The position numbers and the translations under genes are program-made. 64,000 nucleotides of DNA from Panorpa germanica. Taxonomy: Eukaryota > Arthropoda > Insecta > Mecoptera > Panorpidae. The stretch is taken from the NCBI GenBank assembly GCA_963678705.1, contig OY783213.1, forward strand, positions 9,304,451 through 9,368,450. The letters are read 5' to 3'. Positions 33,611-46,212 of the stretch are shown here, one piece after another. The notes beneath the pieces are model-generated. The model worked only from the letters and a program-made list of their open reading frames with translations, ran no database searches and was not told where the DNA came from. The stretch's first letter is position 1. Each line of letters opens with the position of its first letter.

Positions 33611-36600
33611 GCCAGCAATGATTTTTGAATAAGATACAAAAATAGCTACACTCTACCAAATGTTAAGTGGTGTATTGATAAACATTAAAGTAGAAATTTA
33701 GATCGTGCTTATGCAAAGCACCTCCAGTACACGCTACTGAAAGTCAATTTTATTTACTATAAATTTTAAAGAAAGATTTGTCATTAGTCATCCGAGTCAT
33801 AATTTGATTTGCTACCAGCTACTGACGACAACAACCTGTATAATTGAACGCAGCTTTATTATTAAAGGGTTGTCAATTCACGCATTTAAATCGGAGATTT
33901 AATTTTTGAGACTTAATTGGCTGGCACATTTCACCCAGCACGTTAGGGTAAAACTTGACCGTTTGTGGAATTATGGGTACATTCACTACTGCCATTAAAA
34001 AATCAAAAACCATTTGCTGTGCATATGCAAAATACTCGTACAATACAAAAAATAATGAATTATTATATTGAATAATATTTTCACAAATTACTATCTGAGT
34101 TGAAGTTTGCACTTGAAGGAAATATTAATTTATTTTGTAGCGAATGGAATCGACTATGATTTCGCCAAGTACCCATAAGACCAGTTCACCACTGATAATT
34201 CTTCAGCAAAATGGCTATTGTTACAGAAATTTGAAAATTTCTGTATAAGTTAACACAATGCCCATCCAGAAATATTAGTACCTGAAATAAATTCTATAAG
34301 GGAAGTACATAAGCGATGTTTTTTTTTAAATAGACCGTTTTTTTCTATCACTCAGAGAGGGGGTGCTTCTTATATAAGGATATACTTTAGCTTGATGCTG
34401 TTCAGTTAGTTTCATTCTTTAAAGTTGTTAGTGAAAATTCTTGGATGTAAAATAATGTTACTATTTTCTAATGATAAGTGTTCTAGGAGGAAACCCAGTG
34501 CAAACTAATATCAAAAACATAGCATTTTTTTCATTTTCGTTAAAGCTAAATTATTAAAGAAGACATTGTTAATTAATAAATATTAAAATATTTGTTGTAA
34601 ATTCACAAAAATGGCGTGTTTCAAACGACAGTGTATTTATTGTATATAAAATAAAGGCCCGGTGCTAGTTTTATATAATAACCAACCAGACATCTGCTAG
34701 TTTATCCTTCCAGAATATTATATATATGTTGCATCTCATTCTTATCCACATGAATTTACAGTTCATTGGACTGTTGATTCGCTCACACTCATTGTTATTT
34801 CATAGCACCCGCTCTTGAGTTAAACATTTCATTTGTGCTTTGGCCTTCAAACAGCTCGGACGTTTTATTCTTTTAGTTGAAATAAATTCTAACGTTGAAT
34901 CATGTTTTTCAATTCATTACAGTGATTCTGTGATATTTTAAACAATATTAATATAAATCTTACATAAAACAGTTACTAATTAAATGTTAAATAAAATGAA
35001 GTGTCAATTTTTTGGATTTCAATGTTTATTAAAGTAAAACAAATAGGTAAGTCAAGTCGTTGATTGTATTACTATTTTGCTTTGATTTAGTTGCAAATAT
35101 TTATCGAATAACTGTCAATCCATTATTGTTTTTTCAAATGATTGTTAAGAGTTTTACAGACACTATTACAATTTGTATTGTTCGTGTTTCAAGCACATTT
35201 CTTGACGTCTTCTATTTGCATAACTTAACGTCAAGTCGTACTTCTATTGTTTACTTTTTGTTGGTTATTGTATATTGAATTAAAATAAAAATACTCTTAT
35301 TGTTAATTTTTATGCAAACATTTGTATTTTAACAGAATAACAATTATTTCTGATTCTTTGTTTAATAGTGTTGAACTTGACAAAAAAATTAAATGTCTCT
35401 CTTATGCTAACTACTCTCAGATTAACATCTTAACTCCAGATTATCTCGATTACAACTTAAAATAGTATAATGATTAATGTATGATATATTTGCTAGGAAA
35501 CAAGTTTATTTTTTATTCTTCAATAACTAAAAATTGAGTTGTTGAATGTACACAAAGTTCATAACGTATAATTATCCATTTATTTTTGATCTAAACATTT
35601 TGAAATATATTTTGTTTTTTCATTGCAGACACATAATAATAAACTTCTTTGTCTTTCTTCTAAGTATTTTTAAATTCAAAAAAAATATTCTTTGTGTCCT
35701 AATGAAGCGCCAACAATAACAATATTTATAATAGTGTTTGCTTAATCAATCATTGAACAGTAATTGTGGTAAATAAGTTTACGTTTGTTTTTAATTAATA
35801 CTACGTTTATTGTTTTGGTATTTTTATGATTCTTAGAAAATAAATTGTAAACTATAATAATAATTGTAAATTGTACTTAGAGTAATTGCTGAAAAGTAAT
35901 CTCTGCTTTTGTTTTATATATAATTATGTAGAACTTACTGTCTAATCCATTGAAATAAATATTTGTTCTGTCAGTGGTAACCAAACTTTCTTAAGAATGT
36001 CATTTTTTTCTCTAACTCATTAATTTATATTTAGTGTAAATTTGAAGAATATTTAATTCAATTCTGTTAACATTGATTTGAACTGTAATGATTCTTGTTC
36101 CAATAATTGCATTCCAGAACTATTATTTTTTAATGTTTCGTTCTTACAGTTTCTATTTTATCTATTCTATTTTATCAGCATTCTTTTATAGTCTTGCTTT
36201 TATAAGATTTCATTGAATCCGATGGCTTTAAGTCTATAAAATCTAAAGACTGCATGATCACGATTTGAGTAGGTATGTTTTGTACTGTATAATAATGTAC
36301 CGTGATATTTATTGCAAATAAATTGCGTAAAAACTTAATCAAAGGAATTTGTAATTTGATTTTATAAATGTATGTGTATTTATACCAGTCTCATGTTGTA
36401 TCTTATCTTGAAGGATGTATATTTATTTATTAGATATTTGATTTACTAATTTTAATATTGCTGGATATTGTCAGGGATTATACCACTAATATTATAATCT
36501 AAACGGTACAACGTAGCAGTTAAAAATGAGACGAAATGCACATACTGCTTTGACAATTACTTATCGTACGCATCTCACCCTTTCTACCGCTAATGTACTT

Positions 36601-38601
36601 AGAGGCAGATATCAGGGTATGAGGTGTTACCCTTGGCCTTGAACATGTCTCCGAAGCGTAATTTTTAAAACTACGTCGAAATATTCTATTGTAGTTTCAT
36701 TTACACTTTGTCATATTGAATGAATTTAATTGATATACCGAAATACGTTTGCCTATCATTAAATATAAGTACTTAAGTAAATTACAACATAATGTACTGT
36801 TTTGGAAACTTATAATTTACATAAAATTTATTTAAAAAAATATTTATTTTTATAGAACAAAAAGCAACGGTTTTCATAAAACAGTAAATGTAAAGGCACG
36901 CACAATTATTGCTAAATATGTTTCTTATCAATTACACCACGCAGTTTCTAATGTACTGCACGATTATAACGGACCCGTAAACCAATGTGACATTATTACA
37001 ACAGTACGTATAAATTGAACTATGTATTATTTGCTGAATGAATTATTATAATGATCTTAGCATTGTGCCCATAGAATGTGAATGTATGAATAACAATTAA
37101 GTTATTTATTCAACAATATTTTAATTGATTAGATTTTAAAACCGCAAGATGTTTGATAGTAGTAAAAATAACGGAAACTGTAAATGATTAGTGAGAACAA
37201 TAAAATTGATAACTTTATTCCTTGTTGGACCTAATTTCATGCAAGATGAATAACCTTTCATGAAGAAACTGCCCATCTTACTGTTGCAACTCTTTTAACT
37301 TTATCTATTGTAAGATTTGTTTTATATAAAAAATATTAAGTCTTTTTACATAAAATTTGATTATATGTTATATAAAGAATATAATATGTATTATACATTT
37401 TGTGTTTCATAATTGTATAACGTTGCAAATGTATTTTTAATTAATTAAAGAAAAATATAATTTATACCTAAGTGTTTTTATATTACATACATACTCTTAT
37501 GTATATTGTTTATACATCAACCAGAAAATTATTATTTCAACTAATTATTATTTGTTTCAATTAAAATTAATTAAAACGTTTTGTTGCGTTGAAATGTTAT
37601 AGTACATACTAATTACAATTTAGAATTTTAATTTTTAAAACGGTGTACATTAAAAAGTAGATTCTTATCGAGATCCTATTACTACATCTTCTAAGTACAA
37701 TTGTCTTATTGTTTTCTTCAAAAAGAGTTATATGCATTTGTTGTTTTTTTATTTCATTTATTTTAAAAACTAGTTATAAAGTTAACCTAGAAAATTATAA
37801 TTGTGTATTTATTTATAAATTAAATTTACTGTAATTTTAAACTTTGAAAATCGTATACCACACGATAGTTTAGTTAGTTAGTTTATTTACCAATTATTTT
37901 CTGTCGAAACGTTCATCAATTTGTCTCTTGCTGGGTCTAAAATCAACGTGTGTGTGTATGTATATGAACACAGTTGTGTGGCTGTCAATTTAAAACTCTT
38001 GGAATGTATATCCAGTTATATTTAATATCAGTTTAATTAATTGTATTTTTATTAAATAGTGTTTACGCATTAAAAATAAATTAAGCTATTTTTGATGTCG
38101 GTGCTATCAAAATCCGAGAAATTGATTTCATTTTATTACAGTATCTATAATTAAATATATGAACATAATTTCCTTCCAAATACTAAACGTAAACTCGTGT
38201 ATTTTTTAATGTAATATCTTTAACCTAACATATGATTTATTATTTACCAAATTTTAAGTATTTTGTTACGTAATTAATGTAAAAATGTTCTACTAATTTA
38301 ATATTTAATTCACGTCAGAAAATATAGATGTATGTTGATATGTAATTCTACATTATATTAACCTAAAAATTGTTATGTAGCAGATAAACTTTTTTTTGTT
38401 AAATAAACCTTAAATATATATATATGTAAATGTGTCCAACGGGTTCTATGGCTTTTGAATATTAAATTTATATATTTTTTTTATTGCCTTCTAATTATTT
38501 AACGATTGTTTAAAGATGCGTAGTTTGATAAGACATTTTTGTACTGTTTGTATTTGTTTTATTTTCAGGTTATGATTTTTACTTACATCGTATCTTTGCT
38601 G
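33611..38601. other. T-rich region upstream of mir-92a
   Basis: No protein gene. From about 34.9 kb the plus strand is visibly richer in T than A, which continues through the microRNA cluster. A primary transcript could begin here. A minus-strand frame at 33873-34112 contains PQTVKFYPNVLGEM but matches nothing I know. Confidence 0.45.
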
Positions 38602-38676
38602 GCTTCGCACAGGCTTGGAAGGTGTCAATATTCTGTTTTATATGTAATATTGCACTTGTCCCGGCCTATCTGCGGC
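38602..38676 (+). ncRNA. mir-92a: mir-92a precursor hairpin
   Basis: The 3' arm at 38648-38669 contains GCACTTGTCCCGGCCTAT after the seed ATTGCAC. It is identical to insect miR-92a except for the first base (T here, C in Drosophila). The 5' arm from about 38611 (AGGCTTGGAAGGTG...) pairs with it almost throughout, with a 12-nt loop CTGTTTTATATG. Flanking CGCA and TGCG extend the stem. The product is a repressor of messenger RNAs, loaded into Argonaute. It is the first of three family members on the same strand within 6.4 kb. Confidence 0.96.
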
Positions 38677-40759
38677 TGGTATGATCATCTGAGATTAAAT
38701 AAATATCTATTTACATTAGGTACACGGCGTTTCTTTGTAGTTTTTGGCACTTCAATCGTAAAACTTCCAATATCTTTTTTGACAGTAACAGGGCAATGTT
38801 TATTTGACACAGATAGTGTTGCCTTGAGTATAATTCTTCTTCTTCTTTCTTCATATTATTCTATATTGTAAAAAACATAATATTTTACATCAGTGCATAC
38901 TAGTACTGTTACAAAACTATAAAAAATCCAATAATTTGATAGAATTACATCCGTTATGAAATTATTCATATAATAGAAACAAGAATTAAACTCCCACAAT
39001 ATAATTCTTAGCAACATATTAATGTAATTGTTAATTTATTGTACATTTATTTAGTAAAACTTGTATCATGCAAACAAACAATTTTTCCAGGAGTAAGTAC
39101 TTGTGTTTCTAGCCGTGTTAATACTTGAGAACTACTAAAAACTTATTAGATATCATGAACTTGTTTTAATATTTAATTTATTTAATGACTGATTCTTTAG
39201 CGTAATTAGCCAACATTTATATTCTCTCTTGACATTGTTATGTCTAGTTAAACCTAGTAGATTTAATTTTTGCTAATTAGGAAATAAGGTTTTTTAAACT
39301 TGGAAATTGTAAACATTCAATTAGCCATTTATTTATTAGTGGAATTGCGGTATTTAATTTATATTTGTTCCGGTATTTAATTTTTTAATTTTAGTTCACA
39401 AGGTAGATATAATAATTTGGAAAAACAATTACATATCTATTTTTAGGTTAGTATATATCAATTAATACAAACAAAAAGTTGATGCATGGCAAGATATTAA
39501 AAACAATTTCACAGGATGTCGTAAAAGTATTCTTTTTTTGTTGATAATATAAAATTGTGTTAATAAATATAAAAGTGATCCACTTGCAGTTATGTAATTC
39601 ACACCGTCGCGACAAGATTTTGTTTTATTTGTCAATCGTTATAAATTCATTTTCACTTCAAAATATTTCTTTATTTTTATTACACTTCTATTTAATTTTA
39701 TAAAAAAAAAAGGAAATATTATTACTCTGTTAAACATTTAGAATGTGTCAAACTAATTTACCAGTTATTAAAACTTTCCTCTTGTACCGAACCTTGTAAC
39801 TAAATAAATATTCATTTCTATTTGAGTAATAAAATCTTTAAGATGCAATTGCATTGTGTTGCGACATTTGTGCACTAACCGTTCTTCTCTGGTCTCTTCT
39901 TTCGTTCATCTTCTGGTTTTAGGTGCTTGTCTTGTGTAGGTATATATTTGCAATGCTCTTCGTTAATAGCTATAAAAACTTTACACAATTTAAGAGACGT
40001 GTTCTAACTTCCTGATTCGATTTATTTTGTTTTTATTCTATATTTGTATGTATGCATTTATTTATTTCTAAAGTAAAATTACTACTATTCACGGTATTTA
40101 AACTAGAATAGCTCTTGAGTTAATATAAAGATATTTTTTATTGCTTTTCTTGACTGTTTCGAAGTATCAATGGATTATTTTCTTATCTTGTCGTATTATC
40201 TTGTTTATAGTTGATTTGTGTTTCAATACATTTGTCAATATTACTTTTTAAGAGTAATAAATGTAATAACATTTGTTATATAAATTGTACATAACATTTA
40301 TTTTATTAAATTGTAGTTTCTATATTGCTGTGAAGTGCATATACGATTTAAGATCTAAAAAAGTAGGAATTAGAAATAAAACAAAGCTGTATTTTTGAAT
40401 GTAGTGTCTTTAAGATTATTATAATTATTAGTTAAATACAACTCTCAATTTGAAAATTCCATGCTGCGCTACTAGTTTTGCAAGGTTTTAAGAAGAAATT
40501 TATTGGCAATTTTCAGAATTTATTATTAATTTAAGATGATAATTTGGCATTCCCTTACTATTTTTCAAAGATTCGCCGTGTTGTTTTAATTCTCCTTAGA
40601 ATTAATTTACTGTAAGCGGCTCTTTTTTACAATTTGGCGCCATCTGTCGCATGGGCCTCTGACTGGCCATTGTGTATTGAATTCAAGATTCTTTTTCTTT
40701 AATCTTTTAGAAAATTATTCTTAATATTTATACCAAGTTCTTACGTAATATATTTGGGC

Positions 40760-41105
40760 CAGAGGCGGTCTTAGGGGGTGGCAAGCAGGACAACAGCCCG
40801 GCCCTTGCATTCTCACGCAACAACCCAAGTAGAAAAATTCATTACTGTACTTGAAAAATTCATATATGTACTTGAATCTCGCGCCTCGCTCTTTAGAAAT
40901 CCCACTAGAATCACTGCGTATATTTTTTAAGGCATTCATGTACCTTAGTTTATCGTCATTAATATTTGTCGTCTTTGTGCTTGTTAACTTTTATAACACT
41001 TCCAATATAAAATTTTATTTCTCGTCAATTATCATCAAAAATATTTACTTCAATTTACATAAATTATACAAGGAGCAAGTGCCTCACAAAGATCTGCCGC
41101 CCCTG
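40760..41105 (+). mobile_element. hAT-type MITE, copy 2, with perfect 8-bp target duplication
   Basis: Starts CAGAGGCGGTC and ends GCCGCCCCTG, so the termini are short inverted repeats of the CAGRGGCGG kind found in hAT elements. ATTTGGGC flanks it exactly on both sides (40752-40759 and 41106-41113). No transposase is encoded. The long open frames in both copies (for example with LAPRSLEIPLESLRI) are shared repeat sequence. It lies between mir-92a and mir-92b. Confidence 0.92.
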
Positions 41106-41601
41106 ATTTGGGCTATAAAACGAAACAACAACCAAACCCAGAAAATATAGTGTTTTTCGGAAATCGAAACCGAAGACAGTAATCCATCTTCAAGCATCAC
41201 CGTTCAGCCACTGTGCTATCTACTTTAATCAGAACTTGATAAAAAATGCTTATTGAAATTACTGTAGTTTTATCAACTTGGTTGTTGTTGTGTTTTCCTC
41301 CTTCTCCTCCTACTTCCCCCTCTCTGAATTACCTAGTAATTACTACCTCTGCGTGATGTTAACAACGATAGTATTTCTGTTTCATTTACCTTTTATCTAA
41401 TAAATTATTAACGTGGGAATACGCATATTCAGTTAGTCATGTAAATAATTTGTCATATGGTAATTTTTAATCTATTATTAAATAACACTCTTCTAATTAT
41501 CATCACGCGTTACAAAAACCTTTTTAAAATAATAACTCTTGTTAAAACACTAATAAGTCATCCGCATCCATTTGTATGTTTACTTAAAAAAGTACTTGAA
41601 A

Positions 41602-41688
41602 TTTATTATAGGTATTCAGTAATGAAATCGCGCTCAGCTGTTCAGGAAGATTCGATTCGAGAGCTTTACTCTCTTTGTGGAACGAGTA
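41602..41688 (+). CDS. Weak candidate exon within the mir-92 interval
   Basis: A frame including SRSAVQEDSIRELYSLCG sits between an acceptor-like TTTATTATAG and a donor-like GA/GTAAAG. It is on the microRNA strand, between mir-92a and mir-92b. In Drosophila these microRNAs lie in the gene jigr1, but I cannot tie this frame to that protein. Confidence 0.2.
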
Positions 41689-42270
41689 AAGTTGTTATTT
41701 TATAATATAGTGTGTATTGTAAAGGTGCGACAGAGTAATATACGGTTGTGTATTGCGAGTCAATGAACCAATGCGCTCAGCGCACATTGCCCATTGCCCG
41801 ATTGCTCGTGCCTCAACAAGAACGGGCCTCATTTTATATATATCCATCCATGATACTTGAAGAGTACATAGTTTATTAAAATATACTATCCACGTATGTC
41901 TACTTATTAGACCGTCCATATATTTATTTCTAACGTATGATTATAATTATTTCATATTTCTATTACAGTGTGGAACTCATTTTTTTCATTTAATTTCTTA
42001 TTATTAACAATTATTTTGTGTTTTTATTTCATGTACTATGGTGTGTTCCCATGTCTTCAACATTTAGTTTTAGAAAATCAATAAGTAAAACAACAAGTTT
42101 TTTGATATCGTTATTTAAATTGGAAGATGTACAGCTCCAGACTTTTCTACCGTAAAAGAAAATCCACCATATTGGTAAGAGCGATTGGAGATCACATTTT
42201 TCGCTTCAATCAGTCAATTTTCTTTCCAGTAAATACTTGATTCTTGACTATGTGTAAATTATTTCTTATC

Positions 42271-42896
42271 AATAGGCTTGTGGCCTATGTCTTAATTTCT
42301 ATAAAACTGTACTATATATTGATAAAGTTGGTTACTAGAACCTCAAATGTCCAATTATTTTTTAATAACTCCTTATATTTCAGGAGATATTAACAATTAA
42401 AAAAGTCATTTTGTCTCTTTAATTATTAAAGGGATTCAACGTTGTACACATTCCAAATGCATGTGACATCACAACCGCTGCCAACCTTACAGCTCATAAA
42501 TCTCTGCATGTATTTATATATCAAAATATCAAATATTATTTACAGCTATTTCAAGGAACAATAAAATTTCAATATTATGCCTGCTTTAGCAGGGTTAAAT
42601 AATATAAAAACTTATTATTCTTTGACTTGACTTGATTATTTGACTACCAACAGCTACAAAACATTACCACAGCACTGACCTACTCAACAAATAACTGACG
42701 TTAAAATGCATTTCACGTCATACAAATATGGACGACCATTTCTAACGCTAAAACTACAATTCAAATTTTTAATTGCTATATCTCCGTCAACATTAAGATA
42801 TTTAATAAAATAGACACGCCAATACACATTTATTAACATCAATTTCAATCAAAAATAGAAAAATCGACCACTAAAAAATGAGGACACAAGCCCATT
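42271..42896 (-). mobile_element. MITE family 1, copy 3, between mir-92a and mir-92b
   Basis: Nearly complete copy. The left terminus is mutated (AATAGGCTTGTGGCCT) and the right is intact (AGGACACAAGCCCATT). It lies in the interval between the first two microRNA hairpins, about 0.7 kb before mir-92b. Confidence 0.9.
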
Positions 42897-43574
42897 GAAC
42901 CAACAAACCATTTTTTGTTTTGTTTCTTATTACATTTAATTAATTATGACATTAAAATGAAATATTTAAATTATAAAATAATTTAAATAAATATATCCGC
43001 TATTCCAATGATCCGGTTAGATATTTCAACAAATTAATTTTTCCTGTGCATTAGTGCAGAGGTCCTCAAACTATGCACCATCGAATTATTTATATTATCC
43101 GGTTCACGAATTTAAAATAGAATGAATTCGTAGTAGATAAAAAATGAGAGTCAATACGTCAATATTTATCTGAAAGTTTGAGGATCTTTGTATTAGTGTT
43201 CAAAAAGCAAAAAATTTAGATCAATTACTTAACTAGCAAATTAAATATAATTAATACATTTATTGTTTTTGTGCAACGCTCTCCAAATGGGGAATACCTC
43301 TTTTTTTTATAAAGAAATTCATTGAATTGAAAAAGTTGCTCGTATCTATAGATAAATAATGGATGGTTCTGCAAAAGCTACTAAACCGGGCATTATTAAC
43401 AGAGCGATTAACAGGTTAAATGATGTGTTTTACACATTGATGCATTTGTTTTTATGTAATGCCAATAAACTAATAACAACGAAAATATTTATTACAGGTT
43501 TAATTTTAAATATTAATTTATTTTTATTATTCCAGCATTAATATTTATATTTCAGATTATGTCGCTAATTTTGC

Positions 43575-43651
43575 GTAGTGTCGTAGGCCATGATTGGTGC
43601 AAATTTGTTTTTTCTGTTCAAATTGCACTAGTCCCGGCCTGCTGCGCACGC
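43575..43651 (+). ncRNA. mir-92b: mir-92b precursor hairpin
   Basis: The 3' arm at 43621-43642 contains GCACTAGTCCCGGCCTGC after the seed and is identical over all 22 nt to Drosophila miR-92b as I know it. The 5' arm AGGCCATGATTGGTGCAAAT (from about 43585) pairs with it with few mismatches. The outer stem is extended by GTGTCGT and GCTGCGCAC. It lies about 5 kb downstream of mir-92a and about 1.3 kb upstream of the third paralogue, all on the plus strand. Confidence 0.97.
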
Positions 43652-43824
43652 TTGTTTCACCACCAAACCGATTTTTGTTACCGATACCATATTTTTTAAT
43701 ACATGTGCTTTATATTATAGGTTTAGGGTACATAAAATTCAGATTTAAAATTTGGTGCATAATAAGTTGGCAGTTATTTTATTTTTTAATGATATAACAG
43801 AGTTAACTTTGCGCCCTTGGTGGT

Positions 43825-43836
43825 GGGGGGGGGGGG
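43825..43836 (+). repeat. Poly-G run
   Basis: Twelve G in a row, followed by GAGAAGAGGGGG. It lies about 180 bp after the mir-92b hairpin in otherwise AT-rich DNA. Confidence 0.9.
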
Positions 43837-43983
43837 TGAGAAGAGGGGGTTCCATGTGATCGCCATTCACAAAAAAATACTTTAATACAGTCTGTTTCTT
43901 CGTCTACTTCTTCCAGGAGTAATAGTTTTCAAAATAAACAAAAAACTGATTATATCTTTATTTTAAGATAGTATTAAATGGCC

Positions 43984-43996
43984 GGGGGGGGGGGGG
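43984..43996 (+). repeat. Second poly-G run
   Basis: Thirteen G in a row after TGGCC, about 150 bp from the first run. Together they could form G-quadruplexes in the plus strand or its transcript. Confidence 0.9.
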
Positions 43997-44929
43997 TATG
44001 CTCCCCAATCTAGAAATCAAATTTACAAATTCAAGTTTGATCCTTTTGTATGATAAAAAAGTTCTGCCTTCCCAAAATGCACGGTCGATGCTGAATTTAC
44101 CACCCTTGTTGACCACGCTCTAATTTGTGATTTCCAGTATTTTGAATGGGATGAAGCGACTGTTATTATAGTCAAAATCACGAGGTTATAAGAGCGGTAT
44201 AAATTTATAATACGATAATGAATTTTAACTTATTCGTTTCTATATACATTATAGAAAAATAAATGAGTCGGTGCTTTTTAGTTATATCAGCAGTTTATAA
44301 TCCACAACTTGTTTTAAGTATGAGTCACCGCCGATCTCTCGTATCTTCAACCATATAAAGAAACCTTATGTAACTGTCATACCCGATAGATGTTTAGAAA
44401 TATTACCATGTTTTTAAACGAAAATCAAAATAAGGTCGCTAGTTTCTATGATGGTAGAGAGCAAAAATATTTTGTATCCGAATAACAGCTGTTGGCTACT
44501 AGGTACGTTTACATATATACCACATTTATCTAACTGCTGAACGTAACTAGATACATTGCAAAATTGATATTATTGTATTTCTTTATATTTATCAGTGCTA
44601 TGTTTTCTGGGTTTGGTTGTCACAACAGTTAAATTGATTATGTGCTCACATAAATCATACATCTACTAGGCAGCGATGTAGTTGTTAAATAAAGATGTAA
44701 TATTTAATCGTTTCTAGTACTTTTTAGAGTGAACAGTATAGAAAAGATTTAGAACAAAGTGGACTAAAATATTTCTTTTAATTTTTAAGTAATTAATTAT
44801 TAAAATTGACGTAATATATACTGCTTGAAAATTGTGTGAAGATATTTCATTTTTCAGATGATGTTAATTAATATAATAATTAATAAAATTAATTTTGTGT
44901 TATAATTAATATTCCGTTTAGATGTTTAG

Positions 44930-45010
44930 TGTATATAGTAGGTCATGACTAGTGCAACTTGTAATTTTGGCACTCAAATTGCACTAATCCCGGCCTGCTG
45001 CATGCGCGGC
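44930..45010 (+). ncRNA. Third miR-92 family hairpin (mir-92b-like)
   Basis: The 3' arm at 44977-44998 contains GCACTAATCCCGGCCTGC after the seed. It differs from miR-92b by one base only, G to A at position 11. The 5' arm AGGTCATGACTAGTGCAACT (from about 44940) pairs closely with it, and the outer stem continues into GTATATAGT and GCTGCATGCGC. The difference lies next to the 10/11 position and not in the seed. I do not assign a letter because paralogue naming differs between insects. Confidence 0.93.
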
Positions 45011-45654
45011 TAATTCTACAGTGATTTATTTTTCAGATTGTGTAGCATCAGTTCATGGGCGTCCGTATAAAAATATTTTACGGATCAGAAACTAAGTATA
45101 ATCTCTACGGACGCCTATGTGTCACTCGATGGTTATTAACTGAACCTTCATTAAACATTTTTATTAAGTTTGTAATTTTAATTGTATTTTGTTTAATGAG
45201 TATTGCAGCAATAAGAGTGACATCATGAGGAGGACCTTGATAACAATAAAAGATGTTTTGTTATTGTGATTTCTGGATGTAATACTGATGTAACTAATGC
45301 TATTATGCGCTTGATTGTATTTTATTAAATAAAAAATTACCAAAACTTATATACGGATCTGAAAACGTGTATTTTTATTAACTATAAAAGAATAATGTGT
45401 TTCTCGTCAAGATAAGAAATCTAATCCAGGTTTGAGAATGTCACTTATTCTATCTGATTTCTGCAATGTCAGAAATTGTTGTCATACGCTTTCGGTTATC
45501 CAGTTGCTTCAATTTAACCGACGATGACTTTGTGGATTTTTGATACATTTTTTTATTACTAGTGTATTTAACATACAATTGCTCGATTTAGCTGTTCTGC
45601 CTTACCGTTATGCATTATTTTATTTGTATTCTTTTTGTTATATGAAAATATATA

Positions 45655-46212
45655 CAGGGTGTCCCAAAATTCAACGATAAGCCAGCACCAGAAGGTGGTC
45701 CTGCTCATGACTACACAAGAAAAAGAGAAAAAAAATTTAGAAAAAAATTAAATTTAGAAAAGTTTAGAAATAGTATGTATAATTTTTTTTATTGCTAGTT
45801 TTCCTAGAGTATTATACCATTTTGGAATCCTGAAGAGTTGCGTCAATTTATAAAAAAACTTGCCATAGTAGTGTTCATACTTTTTTTTTACACCACGATG
45901 AGTTAAAGTTGACTGAAAGTAAAAATCTTTAAAAAATTTAGGTAAAAAAATAATTTCGATTAAATTTTGTGTAAAAACTACTAGCATTCTGGGAGTTTTA
46001 ATGGTTGTGATGGATAGCAGTGCTATTTAGGTTGCCGATACAAAAAAAAAAATCAGAAATATTTTAAAAATTGTGGTCATGGTAGTTAAAAACATCTCAA
46101 GGTGTTTCAATTTTCGAAAAAAAAAAATTTTTCTAATTCCTAAACAAAATGTGTAGTCATGTGTAGGACCAATTTCTGGTGCCGGCTTATCGTTGAATTT
46201 TGGGACACCCTG
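45655..46212. mobile_element. MITE with ~63-bp inverted repeats and TA target site
   Basis: The left end CAGGGTGTCCCAAAATTCAA and the right end pair as inverted repeats over about 63 bp with roughly five mismatches. TA flanks both sides (45653-45654, 46213-46214), pointing to a Tc1/mariner-like or other TA-targeting transposase. The 558-bp length and lack of a credible open frame make it non-autonomous. It lies about 0.65 kb downstream of the third miR-92 hairpin. Confidence 0.9.

Larger units (their letters stand above)
38677..43574. other. mir-92a to mir-92b interval
   Basis: Holds a hAT MITE, MITE 1 copy 3 and the weak exon at 41602. The remainder is AT-rich without other recognisable microRNA or coding sequence. 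Confidence 0.5.

Noticed and set aside
38539-38871. 110-codon open frame over the mir-92a hairpin
   Set aside because: The conserved part follows the microRNA stem, not codon structure, and different frames are open in the three paralogues. I first considered a set of alternative exons here, but the shared core is the mature miR-92 sequence.
43594-43797. 67-codon open frame over mir-92b
   Set aside because: Coincidental frame through the hairpin. The homologous stretch at 44.95 kb has stops in the same frame.
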